From Selaginella tamariscina (lineage: Eukaryota; Streptophyta; Lycopodiopsida; Selaginellales; Selaginellaceae), in contig PUQB01000693.1 in NCBI GenBank assembly GCA_003024785.1, positions 59,798 through 123,797 on the forward strand: a stretch of DNA of 64,000 bases. Direction: 5' to 3'. The translations under genes were made by a program, and so were the position numbers. The notes below the pieces were generated by a model, which was not told the origin of the DNA, ran no database searches, and saw only the letters and a program-made list of their open reading frames with translations. Below, one piece after another: positions 1-10,800 of this stretch. Each line of letters begins with the position of its first letter. Within the stretch, counting starts at the first letter, position 1.

Positions 1-521
1 TTACTAATTAATACTTAAGTTTTAATTATCAATTAATTATTAATAAATATATAGCTAAGCCTTAATTATTAATTAATTAATAAATTAATTCTTCATTAAC
101 CTTACTTAGTAAAGACTATTCCTAAAATATCTTAGAATATTCGTATATTCTTCATTATAAAAATATTTTACAATAATTAAAAAATACTATCAAACATAAT
201 TACAAATGAAATCATTTCCTATCAACATGTTAATCTATTTGTAATTACTTTTTCCTTAACTATATAAAGAAATCTCCTCATTTTGTCTAAGTCATCACTT
301 TCAAGATTAATCGAATCATTTTGGTTAATATATTTATGTTATGTCATCACCTAACACTCTCATGAATGCAATTAGGATTGCCATCCTTGTTAATATGTAA
401 TTTGTGAGTGCATGGAGGCTTATCTAAAAAATGAAGTTATTTAATAACAATATTGTAGAGCACCCGGTTCTCTTTAATTTATAAAATTCAAATCACAAAG
501 AAAAGCGTTAGGGTGTTTTAT
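1..521 (-). pseudogene. 3' end of composite locus copy 1 (AT-rich flank)
   Basis: This AT-rich stretch aligns by eye with 16087-16620, the 3' end of copy 2 of the ParB/MTase/FCP1 locus. In copy 2 the matching DNA (16321-16575) holds an 84-residue minus-strand ORF. Here that frame is broken. Element A was inserted at its right edge and is flanked by the target duplication ATGGT at 522-526 and 3723-3727, so 1-521 and 3723 onward were originally contiguous. No independent gene is visible. The first 180 bases are (TTAA)-rich and low in complexity. Confidence 0.6.
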
Positions 522-526
522 ATGGT

Positions 527-734
527 TGTTACGACCCATATAACGAATCAAAGAATATTCCCTAGAAAGGTATAAGCTAGAATATTCTTAAAGATCTATA
601 CCTAGATCTAAGAGAATTAAGAGCAGGCTAATATTGGAAGCCTTTTTGGAGAGTAGCGTGTGGAGACTAGAGACAGCTCGGGAAGGTCGGGTGGTTTTGT
701 AAGGGTCTCTAGTTGTACGTAGTGGTTCCTAACA
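527..734 (+). repeat. 5' LTR of element A
   Basis: This 208-bp LTR runs from TGTTACG to TAACA and closely matches 3514-3722 and the LTRs of element B at 46062-46269 and 49657-49865. The 5' flank ATGGT repeats after the 3' LTR. The primer-binding site for initiator tRNA-Met begins two bases downstream, as expected for Ty3/gypsy. Confidence 0.9.
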
Positions 735-1035
735 ATTGGTATTGGAGGAAGGTTCGAGATGAGTGCCTAGTAGGAAGGGATAATACACATGTGTGGAGAC
801 GTTGAACAATGAAAGGCAAATTGTCCAAGGAGAAGCAAGCCCAAGGGCAAAAGTTCAATGGCAGCAAGGACAAGTAGATGCCTAAGAAGCTTTAAGAGAT
901 GGAGCGTGGAGAGGAGCACAAGAAGACTTCTCTAAACCACAAGGTAAATTTCTATTTGTTCTTGCTCAATAGATAAACTACATGGCACAGGAGGAGCCAC
1001 ACTCACATGCTATTGTGGTGGAGGGACGACTTGGT

Positions 1036-1130
1036 GAGCGTCTAGTGTGAGTCCTTGTGGATAGCATGAGTAGCGATAACTTTGTGTCAACAAAGTTAGT
1101 GGAGGAATGCAACTTGCCCACAAAGAAAGT
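1036..1130 (+). pseudogene. Retropepsin (aspartic protease) remnant, element A
   Basis: The reading frame around 1050-1110 gives VLVDSMSSDNFVSTKLVEE, which matches the active-site loop of plant Ty3/gypsy retropepsins (normally VDSGSS-x-NF). The catalytic Asp is kept but the following Gly is Met. The frame runs straight into the tandem repeat at 1130, so the flap and C-terminal half of the protease are missing. Element B has the same structure at 46580-46667. The fragment is non-functional as a protease. Confidence 0.65.
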
Positions 1131-1865
1131 GCCTCAATATGAATTTGAGGGCTCAGCTATCACACAGAGCTACAATGCTTGTGTGGAGTTACAGCTAGAG
1201 GTTGGCAAAACCCAGCTGGTGGAGCTGCACGAAGACAGTGCCTCAATACGAGATTAAGGGCTCAGCTATCACATAGAGATACAATGCTTGTGTGGAGGAG
1301 TTACAGCTGGAGGTTGGCAAAACCCCGCTGGTGGAGTTGCACGAAGACTTCAATACAAGATTGAGGGATCAGCTATCACACAAAGCTATAATGCTTGTGT
1401 GGAGGAGTTACAATTGTAGGTTAGCAAAACCTAGCTGGTGGGACTGTGCCTCAATACGAGATTGAGGGCTCAGATGTCACACAAAGCAAAAGTGCTTGTG
1501 TGGAGGAGTTACAATTGGAGGTTGGCAAAACCAGATGGTGGAGATGCACAAAGACTATACGAGATTGAGGGCTCAACTATCACACAGAGCTATAGTGCTT
1601 TTGTGGAGGAGTTACAACTATAGGTTGGCAAAACCTAGCTGGTGGGACTGTGCCTCAATACGAGATTGAGGGCTTAGATGTCACACAAAGCAAAAGTGCT
1701 TGTGTGGAGGAGTTACAGTTGGAGGTTGGCAAAACCCAGATGGTGGAGATGCGCAAAGACTGTGCCTCAATACAAGATTAAGGGCTCAATTGTCACACGG
1801 AGCTAAATTGCTTATGTGGAGGAGTTACAGCTGGAGGTTGGTAAAACCCAACTGGTGAAAACTTT
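1130..1865 (+). repeat. 105-111-bp tandem repeat inside element A
   Basis: Seven tandem units begin near 1130, 1238, 1347, 1446, 1557, 1651 and 1762. Each starts GCCTCAATACGAGATTGAGG and ends near GGTGGAGCTGCACGAAGAC. The full unit is 111 bp, a multiple of three, and codes for 37 residues (VPQYEIEGSAITQSY... VEELQLEVGKTQLVELHED). The units at 1446-1650 and from 1651 onward share variants such as GATGTCACACAAAGCAAAAG, so a two-unit block of about 204 bp was itself duplicated. The same repeat sits at the same place in element B. Confidence 0.9.
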
Positions 1866-1919
1866 CTTTCTTGTGGAGCTAGTGCGTGTGGACCTCATCA
1901 TTGGGATGAGTTGAGTGGA

Positions 1920-2590
1920 GCAATAGCCAATTCCTAGCAATGTACGAGAGTTACGGAGTTTCTTGGGCATGGCTGGTTATTACCGGTAGTATGTTAAGGA
2001 TTATGCCAAAAAAGCTTCTCCATTTACTAGGTTGCTAAGGAAAGACGTTCCCTTTGCATGGAGTGCTTTAAAGGAGAGCAGTTTCCAAGCTTTGAAACAA
2101 GCTTTGTATGTGCACCAGTTTTATATATTGCAGATCCCTCTAAGCCTTATGAGGTATCATGTGATGCAAGTGGAGTGGCCATTGGAGATGTACTTATGCA
2201 AGAGGAAGGCCTATTGCTATGAGAGTCATACTTTGAATCCTGCAGAGCAACAACTCAACATATGAGCAAGAACTACTAGCTATTGTTAATGCATTATGAG
2301 TTTGGAGGCACTATCTTTATGGTGCAAGTTTCAAAGTGTTTACAGATCACAAGACTTTGGTGTATCTGTTCAAACAGAAAGAGTTAAACTCTTGCAAGCT
2401 CGTTGGATGGTTAAGCTCGTGGAGTTTGACAAATTTCTTATTGAGCATTGTGTGGGAAAGGCTAACGTGGTGATAGATGCTTTGTCACGCATTAGGAGAG
2501 CCACAGTGGTTGGAGAATTCCAAACACGCTTATGTAATGCATTAACAAAGACAGTTAATGAGTTTAGCCAGGTAGTTCAACATGTTTAAG
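1920..2590 (+). pseudogene. RT-connection and RNase H remnant, element A
   Basis: Broken frames match the C-terminal end of a Ty3/gypsy reverse transcriptase (RELRSFLGMAGYYR, near 1950), the RNase H segment with DASGVAIG near 2165, and a terminus ending VVIDALSR near 2465. Several frameshifts and stops interrupt it. The upstream RT palm with the catalytic YxDD box is absent, because the DNA jumps from about 1900 to the connection domain. Element B keeps more of the RT. Confidence 0.7.
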
Positions 2591-2639
2591 CACAAGACGC
2601 TGAGGTGTAAGAGCTTAGAGGACAACTAGAGCCACCATT

Positions 2640-3469
2640 CTCATTTTAAGATGGAGTTTTGTACTACAATGGCCGTGTGTATCTTCCTCGTGTGAACCAT
2701 TTGATCAACCAGGTGCTATATTTCCATCATGATCACCTGGAGGCTAGTCATTTTAGGGGGAGAAAAATGTATGAGTTGATCAAGAGGAGGTTCTACTAGA
2801 CGAATACGGAAGTTGATATCATAGAGTATTGCAAGACTTGTGACAAGTGTCAGCAAGTAAAGGTGCCTAGGAGAAACCAGGTGGACTATTTGTACCATTG
2901 CCTATTCTAGATAGGTGATGGGGCAGTATCTCTATGGACTTTGTCATCCATTTGCCAAGGACACAGTGGCATTGGCATGAGTCTATACTATGCTATGTTT
3001 GGACGACATCCCAAGACAGCTTTTGAGCTGGGTTTAGCAAGTAAGAAAGCTCAAGGCAACATGGATGAAGCTAAAGATTTGAGTGTTGAGCTTGGAAACA
3101 TTCAAAGTTTGTGCAAAAAGAACTGACAAGTAGCTCAAAGCCGAGCTATTAAGTTTGTTAATGAGCACAAAAGCTTCCGAGAGTTCCAGGTGGGAGATTA
3201 TGTATATCTCCGAGTGGTATTTGCCACACATGTAAGGCGGAACACTATTACAGAAGGGACACAATAATAAGTTGTCTCCCAGGTACTTAGGTCCTAATGA
3301 GATTCTGGAGCATATCGATAAGATGGCATATCAACTATGGCTGCCAGAAGGAGTGAGGGTGCACCCAGTGTTTCATGTTAGCCAGTTAAAGAGAGTACTC
3401 ACAAGGAATGAATCCCGGGTAGTTTCTTTGTGGATGTACAAGGCTAATGATACAGGACTAATTGAGTAA
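2640..3469 (+). pseudogene. Integrase remnant, element A
   Basis: A zinc-binding segment (YCKTCDKCQQVKVP near 2830) is followed by ISMDFVIHLPRTQ and then directly by IGMSLYYAMFGRHPKT. In an intact integrase these last two blocks are separated by the whole D,D-35-E core, so the core is deleted. The C-terminal part from 3272 to 3469 includes VHPVFHVSQLKRVL, typical of the GPY-type tail of plant gypsy integrases. The same deletion is present in element B. Confidence 0.75.
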
Positions 3470-3513
3470 GTTAACTACCCTTGAGGACAAGGACTTGCTA
3501 ACGGGGGGAGGAT

Positions 3514-3722
3514 TGTTACGACCATATAACGAATCAAAGAATATTCCCCAAAAAGGTATAAGCCAGAATATTCTTAAAGATCTATACCTAGATCTAAGAG
3601 AATTAAGGGCAGGCTAATATTGGAAGCCTTTTTGGAGAGCAGTGTGTGGAGACTAGAGACAGCTCGGGGGAGGTCGGGTGGTTTTGTGAGGGTCTCTAGT
3701 TTGTACATAGTGGTTCCTAACA
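3514..3722 (+). repeat. 3' LTR of element A
   Basis: A 209-bp LTR preceded by a polypurine tract (GGGGGGAGGAT) and followed by the target duplication ATGGT. It differs from the 5' LTR by scattered substitutions and single-base indels, so the insertion is clearly older than element D. Confidence 0.9.
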
Positions 3723-4216
3723 ATGGTGGATATTGCTTACAAAAGTTTTCAAGATTCTTTTTTCTGAGGCAAGTATCCAAGTAGTTCACTAGCTCATCCA
3801 TGGTATTAATATTAGAATATGGGTCGAAAGTGATTAGATGGATACAAGCAATGTTTTGGTTGAGCATAGTCTTTTGAGGAGAGTCCTTTACCACTAAGAT
3901 ATGTGCGTTCTTATCCTTAACTGATTAATCTCCCAATGAAGTCTAAATTAATCTTTCATTTACCATGATAATGAATGAAATCTCCCTGTTTGATTTCTTT
4001 TTCTTGTTCCTCAGGCCTTTGTCGATGAAGCAAAACACCATTGACATCCAACAACACAATATGGCCATGAGTAACAAGGGGCAACGTTGCCTCTTGAATG
4101 CTTTGCAACTCACTTGTTTAGTCCCTTCACATTTATCTTTTGATGTTATATTGTTGTTAATCCCTTTATCATTTACTTGTACATCATCCTTACAAGATTC
4201 AGATATTACAGGCACT
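3723..4216 (-). pseudogene. FCP1/HAD phosphatase-like module, copy 1
   Basis: Minus-strand frames match the FCP1/SCP branch of HAD phosphatases. Reading downward, the start motif HGHIVLLDVNGVLL lies near 4065, and the C-terminal part DSPQKTMLNQN...FDPYSN...MDELVNYLDTCL lies at 3728-3894. Copy 2 at 16620-17260 has the same modules in better order. The middle of the domain (the FRPGLDHLF block of copy 2) is missing here, so this copy is an internal-deletion pseudogene. Motif I reads DxN rather than DxD in both copies. The last part is cut by element A. Confidence 0.65.
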
Positions 4217-4722
4217 GAAAAAGTGGGGCTGTAGGTCTTTTGGCTTTTTGCTGGGCCATGGCCGCCATTGTTCCCGGGATCAGTGGGCCGATGCTGGCGG
4301 GGAAAAGAACGGCTTCGTGTTACATTCTCATCAGGTGGGGCTGAAGTGAGGCGGCTTCGAAACCCCAAAACCAGCCAGCAGCGCCAGCGCGCAGCTCTCA
4401 TCACTCAAGCAACAAGCTGCTGGTCGATTCGCGATCATAGAGCAGAGCGCTCCCCATGAATAATCCACCAAAGGCCCCGACAACGCCCATCATTTCATCA
4501 CACCACGTTTACCCCGGCACCCCGGCACGTCGGGGGGTGCAGATGGGTCGTCCTTCCCGCTCTGCAGCACCTCCCCGCCCGACGATGCTAATGGATGGGG
4601 GGAGTGCGCAGCAAGCATAGTGGGTTAGGTTTGGTGGTTTCCAACCCCCCCTTTATTACCTTACTGTTCGAGATGGTGTTTCGCTTTGGCCGGACTAGCA
4701 CCCAGTGAGTGCCGGGCAGCAC
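4217..4722. other. GC-rich insert of unknown origin in copy 1
   Basis: About 505 bp, much richer in G+C than its AT-rich surroundings. It sits between ATATTACAGGCACTGAA and GAACTAAAGACA, which are nearly adjacent in copy 2 (17366-17400). It contains short GC inverted repeats such as CCCCGGCACCCCGGCACG near 4513. No terminal repeats, poly-A tail, transposase or clear coding frame was seen. ORFs on both strands across it (4268-4459 plus, 3943-4404 minus) have no recognisable domain. It could be organellar or SINE-like, but I cannot decide. Confidence 0.55.
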
Positions 4723-5173
4723 AAAGAACTAAAGACAATAAAAATGGTGATGTAGAAACTAAAGTGGTCCCATAATAACGATGTTTTGAGTTGCATTATT
4801 ATTTATTTCCTGCATGAACTTTGTCATTCTGACATGTGGCACAAGAAATTTTCGTCATACCCTCTTTATCTCATGCCATTGTTGAAAATCCATGTTCTCA
4901 ACTCTTTTATTACATCTATACAATGATGGTTAGTTGGCCTTATAATTATCAAGGTATATTATTTACCTTGTTAATGTGTGATCCATGTTTAAACTAAAAG
5001 CTTCTTTAATCCTTGAGATTTTTTTTTCTGTACAAAAATGCCTTATGTTACACTCATATACAGCTATTTGTCACTTTATCAACACATTATCAATTCTTCT
5101 TCGCTGTTACCTTCTGAGTGAGGCAAAGAAGGTTTTAGCCACTTGGAAGATCGTTCAACATCTTCCGTTTCTT
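4723..5173 (-). other. Intron-like spacer of copy 1
   Basis: This AT-rich stretch matches 17395-17815 in copy 2 and lies between the FCP1-like and methyltransferase-like exons. On the minus strand it begins at a donor-like CAGAAG|GTAACAGC near 5115 and runs into the FCP1 part. It is either a longer intron of one composite gene or an intergenic spacer between two genes. No coding domain was seen in it. Confidence 0.45.
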
Positions 5174-6137
5174 CTATTGATGTTTCATAGTCAATGGAGT
5201 AATTGAATGTTCTGTACTCCTTAAGATAACTTCCCGTGTAATATATGGTTCAAGATAATTCTCAGACTCCGACATTGAACCAGATTCCTCCTCAGAGCTA
5301 TCACACTTCTTGGGAGGGAACTTCCCCAAATACTCCTGTATGGGTTTGTTAGGGTAGTTAGTTGAGAATCTCTCTATCCACTTGTTCAAGTCCTCGACCA
5401 TGGTCTTCCTTTTCAACAGCAATACACATGTATCCCAAAGGTAACACTTCTTCAAGACGGATCCCCTAGTGCAGTAGTCAAAACCCATGCATCACTGTGA
5501 AGACCCCTGATTAAGTTGACAATATGCTCCGTGCATCCTGACTTAAAATGTTTGGATAATGTACATTACCAAATACGTCCCTCTCAACTATCAATATATC
5601 AGATGGAGGTTCAGGTCCGTTGGAGTGAAAATAGATGCCTAGCCAGTCATTTGGAAGTTTAAAATGATTTGGCGCATTCCTAACAAGCAAGTGAACAACC
5701 GTATCAATACAAATGGAATCAGCATCGTTCATATAAAATCCAATCCAACAATGTTTGTTCTTCTTGGCGAAGACAAAGGCGAAGGTATCGGTGACATGAG
5801 CAAAAATTAAAAAAATAAATACCTGAAAATGTAGGTATCAACTAAGTGTGCAAAAAATTAAATAATAAATACCTTCTTTGTACATGCTTGCACGGCTAAG
5901 CTTCTCTACCAAATCTTCTAGTGCCTTATCTGAAGAAGGATTTTTTGACACCCGCTAATCAATCACAAACATTTAAAATGATTTCCTGCAAGCAGTGATG
6001 TACCCATAAAATCTCCAAATCCAATAACAAACATCTCTAGAACTTCTCATGATTTGTAGCGTCCTCCTTTATAAAGTTCAATTCGGTTCTCTATTGTTGA
6101 AGGACTACCATAAGAGAAGGCGTCATCACGATGTAGC
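5174..6137 (-). pseudogene. Methyltransferase-like module, copy 1
   Basis: Minus-strand frames give MNDADSICIDTVVHLLVRN, FKLPNDWLGIYFHSNGPEPP and FDYCTRGSVLKKCYLWDTCV, followed by an acidic Ser/Glu tail (CDSSEEESGSMSESENYLE). The FDYCTRGSVL...C(V/I)...EK pattern resembles the motif X/I region of beta-class amino-methyltransferases (DPFxGSG...GxE). A short intron of about 50 bp near 5823-5872 joins the exon ending SRASMYKE to the next. Frameshifts separate the blocks, so this copy is broken. E1 was inserted at the right edge (6138). The methyltransferase assignment is inference. The homology to copy 2 is seen directly. Confidence 0.45.
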
Positions 6138-7837
6138 TGTCATAGTTTTTACTATCACTCCTCTTTACTTTGGACGTTGACTGTTGTTACCTACTGTACT
6201 ATGTTGACAAGCCCTAGATGTAGTGAGAAACAGCCCGCTTAGTGCACTTAGGTATTTAGGGGTAGTCCGGCCGGCTGTCCTTAGATATCTGAGAAACTCT
6301 AAGCGAAGGTCACTTACCTTCTAGAAAACTCTTACCCTTGTTTTCGTGTCCCGGTTGGATTAATGGCTAGTTCCGGTGAGTTCGGCATGTCGGATATGCT
6401 TAGAAATACCCCCAGGTTTGACAGGTTAGGGTTTAGGGGTCGATGGATAACTCACCAAGTATGTTCCCTCTGGGAATGAGATTTCAGTGCTAGCCCACTT
6501 ATGTAAACAGGAAAACAGGGGGGGGGGCTCTGTCACATAAATAAGGTAGATATAGGAGTGAGGGTTCCTGGGTTCATGACTGAGCTCGTTACTCTTCTCC
6601 GGTGCAAGCTCTAGCTTGTGTCGTCAAGGCACAACCCTCTGTTGTGCCGCCCTAACTTCCAGATGCCAGGGGTACGTCCCACCTTCGGGGTAGCTTACCC
6701 TTAACGTTGGCGAATCCATGCCTGGGAGGTCTTGTCGGAATGCACGTTCCAAGAGGCAGAGGTTGAGGCTTGTCTCCAGCCTCCTCCTCCACGTCAAGCT
6801 AGGTGTAGCACTCACGGCCAAGCAAGGCACATCCGTGTCCTTGTCCAACTGTGGGCGTGGGATCTTGTTTGACAGGTTCACGTTACTTGGTTCCTGAGGG
6901 TTCATTGAGGGGTTCTAGAGTTGGCATTTAGGAGCCACGTTTGTGGCACTTGGTGCAACTCTTGAATCTAAGGGCTATGGCATGATAGCCCACATCGGGG
7001 AAGGCAGTGTCACATGGAGATGTGACACTGGGCTAAACGTCACATGGTACAACGCCTGAGGCACGCCCTTTGGGGTTATGTCATGGGCTTGTCGCCAAGG
7101 GGTTGGATACTTTAGCAAACAGACATGCTTGTGCTTGCACTAGGGTGCTAAGCCTTGGGCATCCGCTCAAGGGAGGTTAGGTCTCATAACTAGGTGTGCT
7201 TTGGCACACTTGGCTAGGGGAGTGTTCTCCTTGGAATTCAAGGGTTGAACAACCTAAACATGTTAGCAGGAGCCCTTTCGTGAGGCACTCGCAAGGTCAT
7301 GTGCTTAGGGTTATCCCAAACCTAGCCTTAGGGAGTTTGCTTAGCAGAACACTCGTGTCGCCTACGGCGCACACTCGTGTCCTCACTAAGTACTAGCCCT
7401 AGGTCTAGGGTATAACTTGGCCACTCAAACCCTTAGGGGTTAGTCGTGGTTCAGGGTACCCCTTGTCGCCCTAAAGGGGTTGTACTCCCGGATGAGGGTG
7501 ATTCCTCAAGGGGTAAGTGACGATGCCTTAGCTCTGTCAGGGGTATGTGTGGAACACACGTCTCCTTGATGGGGGTTAGGGCATGAGCCTGTCTAGGTCT
7601 TCTAGGGCAAGACCCTAAGTCAACTAGGGTTATCCCTCAAGGGTTTGGGGGCAGACATCTAGGGAGACTTAGGCTAAACCCTAAGTCTCCTGTCCACTTG
7701 GGCATTAGAGTCTAACCCTAGGGGTCGTTGGGGTTGTTCTGGGAAACTTAGCGTTGCTCACACAGGGTGATGACGCCAATGGCCACCTGGCAGCCACGTG
7801 TTGCCACGTGTTGGCCCTTTGGGTTAAAACTCTGACA
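6138..7837 (+). repeat. 5' LTR of E1
   Basis: A 1700-bp LTR of type I sequence (CCCCCAGGTTTGACAGG near 6410). It starts TGTCATAG, where GTCATAG and CTATGAC-like arms can form a hairpin, and ends CTCTGACA. It carries a poly-G run near 6520, a possible TATA-like CATAAATAAGG near 6536, CCCTAAG-rich segments at 7560-7700, and two CACGTG G-box cores about 12 bp apart near 7796 and 7808. An antisense ORF (6624-6905) recurs in the other LTR copies. Confidence 0.88.
6624..6905 (-). other. Antisense ORF conserved in E-family LTRs (hypothetical)
   Basis: A 93-codon minus-strand ORF (MNPQEPSNVNLSNKIPRPQL... at the N-terminus, DSPTLRVSYPEGGTYP near the C-terminus). It recurs open, wholly or partly, in the other LTRs: 11637-11840, 31768-32190 (140 codons), the inverted solo LTR at 14585-14899, and a partial frame at 37277-37495. 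The family is not recognised. There is no signal peptide, membrane segment or known motif. It may be a chance open frame in a GC-rich LTR. Repeated openness across diverged copies is the only argument for coding. Confidence 0.25.
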
Positions 7838-10800
7838 ATTGGTATCGGAGCCTATTCTCTGCGGTCAGTAGGACTACCTAAAGTGTAGTGTATTTTAGGG
7901 TTTAGTTAGTTCTAAATTCTTGAAGTACTCTATCACTTTCGGCTAATGTCTGAATTCTGCGTGGAGAGTTGGTCCTGAGATCTATAACTCTTCAAAGAAC
8001 ACTACTTAATAAGTGGGTGTGGGTTATGGACTCCAATGTCGAAGGTAGCACTCGGAAGGCAACTTCCAAGTTGCATGCCAGGTTACGTTTTCTCTAGGTT
8101 ACTTGACCTTAAGGTTGTCCAGGTTACTTTACCATATTACTTCCACAAGACGGCATGTTAGTTTGTTCTGGCTTACAAACTAAGTCTTGTGAAGTGGGCA
8201 TTGTGATATCTAAGTCTACACATTATTGAAAATTTTTTTTTTCTTTAAGGTGTTTGAATTTGGGATAACACATGATTTGGAAACAACAGTGTCCTTGAGT
8301 TTTGGCTTAGTCAAGATTCAATATCGGATCCAACTGTAGTGTTCAAACGGGGAAAGACTTATGTTCAAATGTGCGTCTTTGACTTCGGGAGAAGGGGCAT
8401 ATTCAAACATAAGATGAACACTACATTTGACATAAGTTGTAAAATAAGCTCTCATTATAGTGCATGTTTCCAGAGTGTAACTCTAGAAGCAGACTATGGT
8501 GATGAACTTATAATACAACAGAAAGTCAAATATTAACATATGATAAATATGTTAAGCAATGGGTTTGAAGATCCAATGTAGTCAAAGTATTGTCTGATGT
8601 TCGCAATATTTTGATGACGCTAGCTGCAAGTAACATTAGGTGGAATAGTTTACTAAGTTCAAGTCCTTAATTTGAACAAATAAACATGAAACCTTAGTTA
8701 GTTGTAAGCGCGCACTCTTATTCAAGTTAGCTAGCTCATAACTTGAATGAAATTGTCTCATATGGGATCATGAAGAGACTTGGGATAATAGCTTGAGGGT
8801 TTCGGTTTCTTATCGATACAGTTTTGGGATAGATGGCATGATCTATCAGAAAGAGTAATGTTGGAAACATACGTTTACATTTTTAGTTTACTGAGTAATG
8901 AAGAACTTGCATAGTGAAGGCGTTCGGCGCACACTTGTGCATTTTCATTGTTAACTCTTTAATCTTGAAACTGTAACGTTGTTTGCAATGTGGAGAGAAG
9001 TAACAAGGGTGATTCCTTGGTTAAGAAGAGCATGATTTGGGATTCTTCACTTTGTTTATCGACTAAGTAAGGAAACTTGCTAAGTTTGATAACTTATGTT
9101 GAGAATTACCAATGAGCTAGTAATAGTCGGATTTCCATTGGAGGTTTAAGTGCATGTACCTCCTCAGAGAGTCGGTGTTCGATGAGAATTAGAAGTTGAT
9201 ATTGATTTTCAATATCAATTTCATTTTTGAGTCGAATACGATTATTCAAAAGACGGTTTCTTGACTCTGCATCATGGTCGCAAATGTGGGCACTTAAAGA
9301 ACAAATAAAGTATGTATCTTCAATCTTTCGGAATATTGAAAAATAGAACTATTCTTGACTCAAGGTTTGATTGTATTCCTTGGGTTAGTTGTTAGTTCTA
9401 TCTCAAGGTTTGATGGTGTTCCTTGAGTTGGTTCAATATTCTTGTAAGTATGATATTGTGTAGCAGGATTAGCTCAAGAAGATGGTGTCCCTTCTTGATG
9501 ATTGTAGTTCAAGGTTCGTCCAATATCCAATTCGAGAATATGAGGTTTCCTATCACCTCATCTGTTGAGATATTTATATTCTAAACTTTGGCAGAATTTG
9601 TGACAATCTTTTCAAGATTGATTATAAATGACTTGTTAAAGTATAATATGATATCTCTTCAATATTGAGTTTGGAGCGCTCAATATCAAACTTGGTTATG
9701 ATCACATGAGGTGGCCGTAATCATATAATATAAAGACTCACTTTGGTAAGGCACTACCTTAGTGTTATAACTTGAACGTGTTTTCAAGTTAGTTGAGAAA
9801 TGAAACATTTCTCAATACATTGCTTGAGGGGCAATGTGATACTTTCTGGATTGCTAGGTGTCTAGAGTGAATAATGTATCTTAGTTCAATGTATTGAACT
9901 AGATATTTTATTCATGTTTGGGGAGATCTATTGAATTATAAGTATGACTAAAACATGAAGTTGATATAACACTTCAGTGTTATGATAACATTTATGTGGA
10001 GGTTGATATCTTACTAAATCAATTAGATGAACCAGACACTAGTTCATGATTCTTCTTAGTCTCTGAACAAAGTTCCTCGAAATACTGTCGTAACGTTATA
10101 TTTCCGTCTCAAATTGAAGTCGGTTCATGTAAACTAAACCATGTCTATATTTAGTTGTAGCATTTCAATAAATTGATATGATTGTAAGTTTATATCTGTT
10201 AATATAACAACTAGTTGGTAAGCTTAGGATTTGAACGTTGAAACGATCATTATCCATTCGAGTATCAATATCGAAATTACAACTATTTATGAATAAGGAT
10301 TAGTTTAAAAAGATGTTTATCAAAACACTAATTGCTTGAATTAGTGAAAATGCTATACTTCGGTATAGTGTTGAGAAACATTTACGAAATCAGTTTAAGA
10401 GTTGGAAATAAATATAATGTTATGGAGGCGTGCAGTATTCTGAATTCAGAGAGACTCTTATCGTGGAAACTAAGTCTTAAAATTTGGTATTTTGAACTTA
10501 GTGAGATAAAGTTAGGAAGTATTGAACGGCATCTAGTATGATGTGCTCTTTGGGGAATGAGTACAATGAGAGTGACAATTAAGAGATGTTATTAAATTGT
10601 CGATTGAGGCACTAGAGATGGGTTGAATTTCCTGGTTTCCACATTAGTTTGTAAGAAAGGTATGTTAGCTTATCTGGTCCCTGAACTGGTCGGTGTTATG
10701 AAAGAGTACAAAGATGGTTGCAAAGGAAAATGGTAAGGCTATCACACTTGGTCGCGGATTTGACTGAATTTGATTCCTATCGGGAATAAATTTATGTTAA

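Larger units (their letters stand above)
527..3722 (+). mobile_element. Element A: gag-less Ty3/gypsy LTR retrotransposon
   Basis: A complete LTR unit of 3.2 kb. Two LTRs of 208 and 209 bp start TGTTACGACC and end CCTAACA, and a perfect 5-bp target duplication ATGGT lies at 522-526 and 3723-3727. A tRNA-iMet-like primer site (TGGTATTGGAG, 737) and a purine tract (ACGGGGGGAGGAT, before 3514) are present. The inside holds only scraps: a protease start, a 105-111-bp tandem repeat, the RT connection and RNase H, the integrase zinc finger and the integrase C-terminus. Gag, nearly all of RT and the integrase catalytic core are missing. Element B (46062-49865) lacks gag and the integrase core at the same points, so A was probably already defective when it moved and used proteins supplied in trans. 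Confidence 0.9.

Noticed and set aside
3574-3722. N-terminal extension of the FCP1-like ORF into LTR DNA
   Set aside because: The ORF runs from locus DNA into the 3' LTR of element A. The LTR part is a later insertion, not part of the gene.
4217-4722. Possible rRNA or 5S-like gene in the GC-rich insert
   Set aside because: Only short words such as AAACACCATCTCGAAC on the minus strand recall 5S-type loops. The rest cannot be aligned and no consistent fold was found.
7560-7740. Telomere-like CCCTAA/TTAGGG words in E-family LTRs (and TTAACCCTAACCCT at 63958)
   Set aside because: They occur as isolated words within a 75-bp LTR repeat or as two copies, not as a telomeric array.
10332-10541. Small ORF shared by E1 and E2 (also 41057-41260)
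   Set aside because: The frame is broken in E3 (44340-44500), and the DNA around it is equally similar, so there is no sign of protein-level conservation.
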